From the NCBI RefSeq assembly GCF_003268775.1, contig NZ_QLSU01000033.1:43891-107890 (forward strand): a DNA stretch of 64,000 bases. The letters run 5' to 3'. Within the stretch, counting starts at the first letter, position 1; every line of letters starts with the position of its first letter. Below, in pieces: positions 54,903 to 61,450 of this stretch. The DNA is from Paraburkholderia unamae. GTDB lineage: Bacteria > Pseudomonadota > Gammaproteobacteria > Burkholderiales > Burkholderiaceae. The notes beneath the pieces were generated by a model, which saw only the letters and a program-made list of their open reading frames with translations, did not search any database and was not told the origin of the DNA. Made by a program: the position numbers and the translations under genes.

Positions 54903-55205
54903 ATGATAATCGCAATTGAAGAAGCAACACTTCAGCATCCAAAGCACGGCAATCCAGATACGAAGCGGGTGACAGCACGCCAGGAGGCGAAAACCGGGCC
55001 GCAGGGAGAAAGTCCCTATACGGCGAAAAATCTCGATGGCGCCATCACGCATCTTGAGATCGCCGTTGCCGTCGACGACAACGTCGCCGTGTTCGGCCGA
55101 CGCTATTGGCTCGATCGCGTGCAGCGAATGGCGTCCACGCCGCAGATCATGCCCGCCCAGGCTCGGCGGCTTCGGTCTTTGCTGGATCAACTCAAAGGCG
55201 CCTGA
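54903..55205 (+). CDS. Hypothetical protein, about 100 residues
   Basis: Starts at ATG 54903 with AAGG about seven bases upstream; an ATG at 54870 in the same frame is an alternative. It is an alpha/beta protein: MIIAIEEATLQHPKHGN, then AITHLEIAVAVDDNVAVFG and a helical, Arg-rich end. No family recognised. Confidence 0.5.
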   Translation: MIIAIEEATLQHPKHGNPDTKRVTARQEAKTGPQGESPYTAKNLDGAITHLEIAVAVDDNVAVFGRRYWLDRVQRMASTPQIMPAQARRLRSLLDQLKGA

Positions 55206-55383
55206 GCGCCCGGCTTCGGCGCGGCATGCGGGCCACGTCGCGCGGAACATAACGGCAACGGGATAAAGGGCATGCTCCAAACCGGACTGACTCCGGCGAC
55301 GGCAAGCGTAGTATACGGGTCACTACATCGCGCGGCACGACATCGACCGCCTTGCTCACCCGTTTCGGCCCGGAGCCCCATCC

Positions 55384-55893
55384 ATGGACATCGCAACCGC
55401 CCCAGCCCCTTCGGCTTCGCCTGTCGTCGACAATGCCGCCATGCAGCCCGGCTGGTTGCACCTCTCGGGCAGCCTCATGCGCCCGATGTCACTTTCGCTC
55501 GACGCGCTCAGGCAATACCCGGCCGCGGTATGCGAGGCGTTCGATCTGCGCTGCTACACCACCGGGCGGTTCATCCGGACGGTCGCGCCCTATCGCGGCG
55601 TGCGCCTGACCGCATTGCTCGAGCAGGCGGGTCTGCGCAACGACGTGCACGGCGACTTCAAACGCATGGTCTTTCTCGCCATCGGTCACGACGGTTACTT
55701 CGTGACGTTCTCGTGGCACGAGTTGTTCAACACGCCGGTTGGCGAGCAGGCGATCGTCGCGTACGAGTGCGGCGGCGCGGCGCTCGACGCGCACGACGGC
55801 GGCCCAGTTCTGTTTTGCGGCGCGGATCGCGTCCCCGCTCCGCGACACGTCAAACGCCTCGCGCGCATCGAAGCCCGCGTGCTGGCGCTCTGA
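55384..55893 (+). CDS. Molybdopterin-dependent oxidoreductase-like protein (small)
   Basis: A 169-residue protein resembling the sulfite-oxidase-type molybdopterin domain: LSLDALRQYPAAVCEAFDLRCY, PYRGVRLTALLEQAGL and FKRMVFLAIGHDGYFVTFSW. The Cys in DLRCYTTG may be the metal-binding one. It lacks an N-terminal Tat signal, and so is a cytoplasmic or truncated form of YedY-like proteins. GGAG precedes the ATG. Confidence 0.75.
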   Translation: MDIATAPAPSASPVVDNAAMQPGWLHLSGSLMRPMSLSLDALRQYPAAVCEAFDLRCYTTGRFIRTVAPYRGVRLTALLEQAGLRNDVHGDFKRMVFLAIGHDGYFVTFSWHELFNTPVGEQAIVAYECGGAALDAHDGGPVLFCGADRVPAPRHVKRLARIEARVLAL

Positions 55894-55966
55894 GCGCTGC
55901 CGACTACGCCGGCCGGCGCAACACAACTTCAAAGCGCCGGAAACGATCGGGATCGCACCGGGCCCG

Positions 55967-56341
55967 CTACGCCTGGCGCGGCGATGTCGCGTCCACGTAC
56001 ACCCACGCCGAAATACCGGAAGCGAGCGTGACACGATCGCGCCGATAATCGTCGACCTCGTATTCGTCGGCGTGTGCGAGTTCTTCCGCGGTGATCGCGA
56101 ACACCGTCCCCGCCACCCGTTGCGATGCGTTCCCGGTATAGGCGACAACGGGGTGGTGCGTCTTGCCGCTCGTCGCAACGACCGCCGGGTCGTCGATCTT
56201 TAGCATCGTGAGCGAGTAGCCCGGCATTTCGTCGGCCTGGCCATCGAGCTTGCGACCGAAGGTTGCCAGTTGCACCTGTTCCAGTTGAAGCGTGCCATAG
56301 GAAAACAGGTACTCGAAGGATGTGGAGTCAACGGTGAGCAT
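55967..56341 (-). CDS. AIG2-like gamma-glutamylcyclotransferase family protein
   Basis: A 124-residue protein: FEYLFSYGTLQLEQVQ is the YGTL substrate-binding start of the family, followed by PGYSLTMLK, VAGTVFAITAEELAHADEYE with the catalytic Glu, and AWVYV. Members form 5-oxoproline from gamma-glutamyl compounds. The ATG at 56341 is chosen from the family length; the ribosome-binding site is weak. Confidence 0.82.
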   Translation of the reverse strand: MLTVDSTSFEYLFSYGTLQLEQVQLATFGRKLDGQADEMPGYSLTMLKIDDPAVVATSGKTHHPVVAYTGNASQRVAGTVFAITAEELAHADEYEVDDYRRDRVTLASGISAWVYVDATSPRQA

Positions 56342-56419
56342 GAGGCGTGTCGCGGAGCGTGTGAAAGTGACGGAGATGGCAGTCGCGGGCGGGCGCCAAG
56401 CCAACCGGGCGTCCGGGCG

Positions 56420-57064
56420 CTAGCGGCTACCCTGCACCGCGCCTGCAAGCCCGGCAATGGCGATCAACAGCAGCAAGCCTGCCGACGATGTGGAAATCCA
56501 CCGCTGCTGCCGGTGAATCAGTGGATGCCTGAGCGCAGTAATGTAGCAGCTCAGGATCGCGAAATCGACAACGATCCAGAGTGCGGCCAGGATCACCAGG
56601 CTCGCGCGGACGTCCGATGTGATCCCGGTGAACTGGGGAAAGAAAGCGACGAAGAACAAAATGTCCTTGGGATTGGCCACGCCGACGAAAAAGCCGCGCA
56701 AGGCCGAGGGCAAACGCTGTGGCATGGACGCGGCCTCCTGCACGTGCTGACGATCGGCAGGGCTGGCGCCACGCCATTCGCCATACAGCGTCCTGATCGC
56801 CAGAACGGCAACGAACAGGCAACCCGGTATTTGCAGCCAAACGAGCAGACGATCGCTGACGAGCACCACGCCGAACACCATGAGCGTCGCCAGCGCGATC
56901 AACAAAAGGCTTGCGGCATTCGCCCCCACCGCGGTCAAAACGCCTTGACGGGCGCCGCGTCGCGCTGTCGTCCCGACCACGAGCATGACAACCGGGCCCG
57001 GTGTCGCGACGAGCAGAACGATCGCGACCAGATAGGCAAGCAAGAGCGTGTAGTGAACAGACAT
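56420..57064 (-). CDS. LysE/RhtB family amino acid exporter
   Basis: A 214-residue, six-helix inner-membrane protein. LLLAYLVAIVLLVATPGPVV with the GPxxxx motif, then GARQGVLTAVGANAASLLLI and GFFVGVANPKDILFFVAFFP are typical. It exports amino acids or homoserine-like compounds. The start ATG at 57064 lies inside one arm of a 14-bp inverted repeat shared with the divergent LysR gene, its presumable regulator. Confidence 0.9.
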   Translation of the reverse strand: MSVHYTLLLAYLVAIVLLVATPGPVVMLVVGTTARRGARQGVLTAVGANAASLLLIALATLMVFGVVLVSDRLLVWLQIPGCLFVAVLAIRTLYGEWRGASPADRQHVQEAASMPQRLPSALRGFFVGVANPKDILFFVAFFPQFTGITSDVRASLVILAALWIVVDFAILSCYITALRHPLIHRQQRWISTSSAGLLLLIAIAGLAGAVQGSR

Positions 57065-57222
57065 GAGTAAAAGTTGAAATCGATACGGGCCCCACTCACT
57101 GCCAGTCAGAACAGATTGCGGCCCAGTATCGATAAAGAATGGATCATGGGTATAGTATTGCCTCACTGCGCGGCAGACGAAAAACGGAAAATACTGCGCG
57201 CAATCATGACTTTTACTCATGT
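57061..57222. promoter_or_regulatory. Divergent LysE/LysR promoter with a 14-bp inverted repeat at both starts
   Basis: ACATGAGTAAAAGT (57061-57074) is the exact reverse complement of ACTTTTACTCATGT (57209-57222). Each arm overlaps or abuts the start codon of one of the two divergent genes (LysE start 57064, LysR start 57225). The gap between arms is 134 bases. Perfect identity of this length is unlikely to be chance. Confidence 0.6.
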
Positions 57223-57224
57223 GA

Positions 57225-58154
57225 ATGCCCACGATGAAGGCGAAATCGCTTCCCCCTGTATATGCATTGCGCGCGTTCGAGAGTGCCGCGCGCACCGGCT
57301 CGTTTACGCTGGCAGCCGAGGAACTGAGCCTCACGCAGAGCGCCGTCAGCAAACACGTCAAGACACTGGAGGAATATTTCGGCCGAAAGCTGTTTGTCCG
57401 GCACGGGCCAAGATTGAGCGTCACGACGCAAGGCCTCGTGTTCGCGTCGGGGCTCAGACGCGGCTTCCGGCAAATCGAGGAATCATGCAGACTCTTTCAT
57501 GCTCGACACGACGTCCTGCGGCTCAAGGCGCCCTCGACGCTGACGATGCGCTGGCTGCTCGATGCGCTCGCCGCCTTTCGCAAGACCCAGCCCGGATTCG
57601 AGGTGCAGATCACGAGCGTCTGGATGGACGTCGATACCGTCGATTTTCTCAGCGAACCCTACGATTGCGCGATCCTGCTCGGCGCCGGCAGGTTCGGCGA
57701 AGACACGCACTGCATCAAGCTTTTCGATGAGTGGTTGATCCCGATCTGCTCGCGCGCGCTGGCGCCCGCAGCCCGCGCCAATCTTGCGGCATGCGATCTC
57801 ATCCATCCGTCACCCGACCGCCGCGACTGGCGCCGCTGGCTCAAGGCCAGCGGGCACGAAGCCAATGTGGACATCACCGGCGGCCAGGTCTTCGACATGC
57901 TCGAACAGGGTATCGCTGCGGCCGCAGCCGGGCACGGAATTTCGATAGGGGATCTCGCACTCTGCGCCAGCGCCATCGACGCGCGGCAACTCGTCTTGCC
58001 GTTCAAAACCGCCGTCGGCAGTGGCGACGCGTATTACCTCATCCGGCCGGATGACTCGGAAAAGGCGGCGCAGGTGCAAGAACTTCACGCGTTCCTCGCA
58101 GGTAGGCTGCCGAGGCTGGATTATCCGGACATCCGGTTCAAGGTATCGCGTTAA
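57225..58154 (+). CDS. LysR family transcriptional regulator
   Basis: A 309-residue GcvA-type regulator: LPPVYALRAFESAARTGSFT, LTQSAVSKHVKTLEEYFGRK, then a substrate domain (APSTLTMRWLLDALAAFRKT, LVLPFKTAVGSGDAYYLIRP). Start ATG at 57225 or 57234; neither has a clear ribosome-binding site. It is divergent from lysE and its last codons lie ten bases before a broken dehydrogenase gene. Confidence 0.92.
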   Translation: MPTMKAKSLPPVYALRAFESAARTGSFTLAAEELSLTQSAVSKHVKTLEEYFGRKLFVRHGPRLSVTTQGLVFASGLRRGFRQIEESCRLFHARHDVLRLKAPSTLTMRWLLDALAAFRKTQPGFEVQITSVWMDVDTVDFLSEPYDCAILLGAGRFGEDTHCIKLFDEWLIPICSRALAPAARANLAACDLIHPSPDRRDWRRWLKASGHEANVDITGGQVFDMLEQGIAAAAAGHGISIGDLALCASAIDARQLVLPFKTAVGSGDAYYLIRPDDSEKAAQVQELHAFLAGRLPRLDYPDIRFKVSR

Positions 58155-58164
58155 TTGCTGCCGC

Positions 58165-59004
58165 ATGGGCGCGCCGATGGCACGGCGCGTCAGGCAGGCG
58201 GATTTCGAACTCATCGTGTGCGACCGCAATCCCGCCGTGCTCGCTTCATTCGAGGCACAAGGCGCGCGCGTCACGATGTCGGCGCGTGACTGCGGCACGG
58301 CCGACGTCGTGATCGTGCTGGTCGGAAACGACGCGCAGATCAGCGACGTCGCAATCGGCGCCGGTGGCCTGATTCACGGCATCGCGGAAAACCACGCACC
58401 GATCGTCTGCGTGATGAGCACGACCTTGCCTGGCACGTTGCAACTCATTGCGCCGCCATTGGAAGCCGCCGGTGCGCGCCTAGTGGACGCGCCAATCGGC
58501 GGCGGCATCGTCAAGGCGGAAGACGGTACGCTCACGATCATGCTCGGCGGCGCTTGCGCCGACTTCGATGCCATCATGCCCGTGATGAACGCGATGGCGC
58601 AAAACCTCTCTCGCTGCGGTGCGTTGGGTTCGGCCGAAGTCGTCAAGATTGTGAATAACATGCTGTGCATCGCCATCAAGTTCCTGGGCGCCGAGGCGAT
58701 CGAGCTGGCCGAGCGTCATGGCGTCACGTTCGAGCAGATCGCGCCGATCATCAACGTCAGCACAGGGCGCAACTTCCTCACCGCCGATGCCACGGAAGGA
58801 CGCCGCCAATACGGCGCGTGGGCGCGCAGCGAAGCGGCGTTCGGCGCGCTGCTGAAGGTCGTGGGCAAGGACCTGCATCTGGCGAAGGACATGGCGGCTT
58901 CGGCAAATCTCGATCTCGGCCTGCTGAACGACATCTCGCGTTATGTCGACACGCACGGCGGCGAGGCGATGGACCGATGGATGCGGCAAGGAGGCGTGCG
59001 ATAG
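58165..59004 (+). pseudogene. 2-hydroxy-3-oxopropionate reductase / 3-hydroxyisobutyrate dehydrogenase, N-terminally truncated
   Basis: The sequence begins directly at MGAPMARR, which in this family is preceded by the Rossmann glycine motif GxGxMG; the first 10-12 residues are missing. The rest is well kept: FELIVCDRNPAV, DAPIGGGIVKAEDGTLTIML, the catalytic Lys in VVKIVNNMLCIA and a helical C-terminus to 59004. The break lies between the LysR stop (58154) and 58165. Without the glycine loop NAD binding should fail, so I class it as a pseudogene, although the frame is open for 279 codons. Confidence 0.7.
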
Positions 59005-59085
59005 CCCTTGAGAATTGAGTCGGCAAGGTGGAGGTTTTACAGGCAGCACATCAATAACAATTAATTAGGACTAGAGATAATTTAT

Positions 59086-59310
59086 ATGACCTTGATCATC
59101 GCCATGATGGCGTTGGCGTTTCTGATGTTCGCCGCGTATCGCGGCTACAGTGTGATTCTCTGCGCGCCGGTCGCGGCGCTCGCGGCGGTTCTGCTCACCG
59201 AACCTGCGGCCGTGGCACCCGTTTTTACCGGCATCTTCATGGAGAACTGCGCAGACAATCGCGCGTCACAGGACAGGGCCTTGGCTGGCAAGGCTTTGCT
59301 GGCCGCGTGA
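59086..59310 (+). pseudogene. GntP family gluconate-type permease, first 53 codons only
   Basis: MTLIIAMMALAFLMFAAYRG, YSVILCAPVAALAAVLL and PVFTGIFME match the first membrane helices of GntP-type permeases. After codon 53 (about 59244) the sequence changes to NCADNRASQDRALAGK and ends at 59310. A full protein has about 440 residues. The gene was cut by a deletion or by insertion of the repeat block and toxin module to its right. In intact loci this permease follows the hydroxyoxopropionate reductase gene. Confidence 0.7.
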
Positions 59311-59562
59311 GGGGAATATTTCGTTCCCCACACAACCACAAACATCATTCCCCTACGTTTCCCCACGCATTGCGCTGCGAGGAAACCGCCGTTTCCCCAC
59401 AGGGGAGACGGTTTACATATTAAACATCTGCCTTGTAATAATTGCAATCAAGTGAAGACTTGAGGCACTTTCTACAAGTCACTTGTCGAAGAAAAACACA
59501 GACAAGTCACTTGTTCATGCTGCATTGCACGTGGGCCTGCGTGGGGAATGAATTTTCCCCAC
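59311..59562. repeat. Repeated TTCCCCAC hairpins in the non-coding block
   Basis: TTCCCCAC occurs at 59324-59331, 59359-59366, 59393-59400 and 59555-59562. The first pairs with GGGGAA at 59311-59316 (6-bp stem). The third is followed by GGGG (59402-59405), giving a CCCC-ACA-GGGG hairpin. The last pairs with GTGGGGAA at 59541-59548 (8-bp perfect stem, 9 with flanking C/G). The last hairpin could also terminate transcription. The block 59245-59597 has no gene. Confidence 0.6.
59449..59514. repeat. Cluster of CAAGT/ACTTG palindromes
   Basis: ACAAGTCACTTGT, a perfect 13-bp palindrome, occurs at 59474-59486 and 59502-59514. A third, looser inverted pair CAAGT-GAAG-ACTTG lies at 59449-59462. Centres are 24.5 and 28 bases apart. 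They look like tandem operators or protein-binding sites. Confidence 0.65.
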
Positions 59563-59597
59563 GGCGCGATGATAGGGAAATCACAGGGTGTGATTTT

Positions 59598-60143
59598 TCA
59601 TTGCTGCCATGTCTTGCGCCGCAGTGCAGTTCCACAGTCGGGGCATTCTGCCGATCCCAGCAACCGGTAAATTCGGCAACCTGGGCACCCCTGTTCCGGT
59701 TTCGTACTTAGGAGAGTCGCAGCAGGCTCAAACACAGCATCACAGACAGGACAGTTAGACCATCCAGCTTCCCGATGGATGCGGCACATGGGACAGGAGG
59801 TCGCGACAGGTGTGCTGGCCGGCACAGGAGGTTCGGCCAACGCGCCAGTCGATGAAAATGCACTAATGATTTCGCGGCCAGCCTGTATGTCGGCATCGAC
59901 CGCTCTACGCTGTGCCTCCGTGAGATCATCGTACTCGCGAAGCATCAAGTCGCGCGTCAGCCCATCCAGCACAATGGATTCAGTCTTGGTCATACGGCGT
60001 GATTCCGTCTCGCACGAGAATCGCCACAGGCAGAACATCACTGCAAACACCAGGGACAATGCAACACCCACTGCCCACGGCAACCGCATATAGCCAGCTG
60101 CGACGACAACCAGACCTGCTACTACAACCCATTTACCCCGCAT
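59598..60143 (-). CDS. Membrane protein with two tandem zinc-knuckle motifs
   Basis: A 181-residue protein. Two hydrophobic helices (about 5-18 and 23-40) are followed by a helical, acidic cytoplasmic region. Then come two matching zinc motifs: C117-x2-C120, C131-x2-C134 and C153-x2-C156, C167-x2-C170. Both read CPxCRI(H/Y)R followed by CPxC, with a 36-residue period, so they arose by duplication. GGGGAA precedes the ATG at 60143; the frame is open further upstream. It lies 32 bases after the Sel1 lipoprotein gene and belongs to the toxin module. No family name known to me. Confidence 0.75.
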   Translation of the reverse strand: MRGKWVVVAGLVVVAAGYMRLPWAVGVALSLVFAVMFCLWRFSCETESRRMTKTESIVLDGLTRDLMLREYDDLTEAQRRAVDADIQAGREIISAFSSTGALAEPPVPASTPVATSCPMCRIHREAGWSNCPVCDAVFEPAATLLSTKPEQGCPGCRIYRLLGSAECPDCGTALRRKTWQQ

Positions 60144-60175
60144 TGCACTTTCCCCGATTCCGGATATCACGCGCC

Positions 60176-61447
60176 CTACGCCTGTTCGTCGTAGGACACC
60201 AGTGTCCACGTTGCATCGGTGCTGTACTTACGCATGCCGAGCATCGTGTCGAGCAATGCAATGGGGCGACGATTGTCCATGGTGAACTGCGGCATCGTCT
60301 CGCCTTTCCGGAAATGTCGTGTCGCCTCATGGCTGACCGAAGCCCAGCGCCGGTCGCACCACATGCCATCGACGGGGCAGACTTCGCCCGTTCGTACCAC
60401 AGTCCCAGGTGGCACACGCTCAGCCTTCTTTTCGTGAGCAAGTGGGAGGCCGGTGGCCGGGTCGAGATTCTTTTCCTTTGCGAGACGCGCGACCAGCCCG
60501 TCATCAGGTTTCTGCGGTGGCTTCCCGGCGTCCTGCTCCTTCTGCCACAGGAACGTGCCGTCCCACTCTGGCAGCTTCGCGGGCGGCAGCGGCGCGATCT
60601 GGTCGATGTCCGGTACCTTGGGATTGAGGCCTTCGTGGTCAGTGATGAACCTCCAGATCATTTCATATCGACGTGAGCGCTCCAAATCTGAAGATAAGCC
60701 AAGGTAATACAATTCGTTCGAGGGCGAGGCCTTAAATCCATTCCATAGACCGAACGCGGATTCGGCATTTCCGGCCTTTACACCAGCCTGAAGCGCGCCA
60801 ACAGATTCGGTGTACGATCTTTTCTCTTTCAAATCGACGCCAAGATCTATCGCAGCTTCCCCATTTCCTTGACTAACGGCGCATTGACGCATCTGAAACG
60901 CGATATCCGGCGCCCTATCTGATGGCGCAAGCATTTTCGCGACATAAGCCTGAGCTTCCGGACTTCCCATATCTGCTGCTTTACGTATAAAGACCAGCGC
61001 TTTCTTTTCGTCCTTGACCACGCCATAACCAAGCTCAAGGTAATGACCCATGTCATAGTAGCCGCCTGGAACACCTGCGGCGATCAACTGCTCGGCCAGA
61101 TCAACCGTTTCCCTTGGTGCGTCTGGAGAAGAAGCCAGCTCCGATGACACCAGCAGTTGCAGGTTGTTATTGGCCTTGTAGTGACCATGCGCAGCAGCGA
61201 TCCGGTAGTACCGGGCGGCCGCATCGAAATCCTTCGGGCCGGGTTTCTTTTCGAGGAACAGTCCGTATTTGAACAACGCGTCGGCCTGCGCATCGAGCGG
61301 CGGCAGATGGTCCGCCTCATGGACGCAGGTAAAAGCCAGTCGCGATCGTGCGGCATTCATATCGGCCTGGGATGGCATCGGATTCTCCTTGTTAGAGCAA
61401 GCGCCGAGCAACGCTGCCAGCACGAGCGTATAAGTTAGACTTTTCAT
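60176..61447 (-). CDS. Sel1-repeat lipoprotein, probable immunity protein of the phospholipase effector
   Basis: A 423-residue lipoprotein (LAALLGAC, Cys17). Residues 50-260 are Sel1/TPR-like repeats (DFDAAARYYRIAAAHGHYKA, YDMGHYLELGYGVVKDEKKA, LVFIRKAADMGSPEAQAYVA). The C-terminal 130 residues are unassigned and carry a CPVDGMWC pair. It lies three bases after the VgrG-PLD gene. Sel1-type periplasmic proteins are known partners of Tle5-type phospholipase D effectors, where they protect against the toxin; this role is inferred from gene order and architecture. Confidence 0.82.
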   Translation of the reverse strand: MKSLTYTLVLAALLGACSNKENPMPSQADMNAARSRLAFTCVHEADHLPPLDAQADALFKYGLFLEKKPGPKDFDAAARYYRIAAAHGHYKANNNLQLLVSSELASSPDAPRETVDLAEQLIAAGVPGGYYDMGHYLELGYGVVKDEKKALVFIRKAADMGSPEAQAYVAKMLAPSDRAPDIAFQMRQCAVSQGNGEAAIDLGVDLKEKRSYTESVGALQAGVKAGNAESAFGLWNGFKASPSNELYYLGLSSDLERSRRYEMIWRFITDHEGLNPKVPDIDQIAPLPPAKLPEWDGTFLWQKEQDAGKPPQKPDDGLVARLAKEKNLDPATGLPLAHEKKAERVPPGTVVRTGEVCPVDGMWCDRRWASVSHEATRHFRKGETMPQFTMDNRRPIALLDTMLGMRKYSTDATWTLVSYDEQA

Positions 61448-61450
61448 GTG

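Noticed and set aside
59311..59562. CRISPR-like array
   Set aside because: Repeats are only 8-13 bases, unevenly spaced and hairpin-forming, with no spacer pattern and no cas genes.
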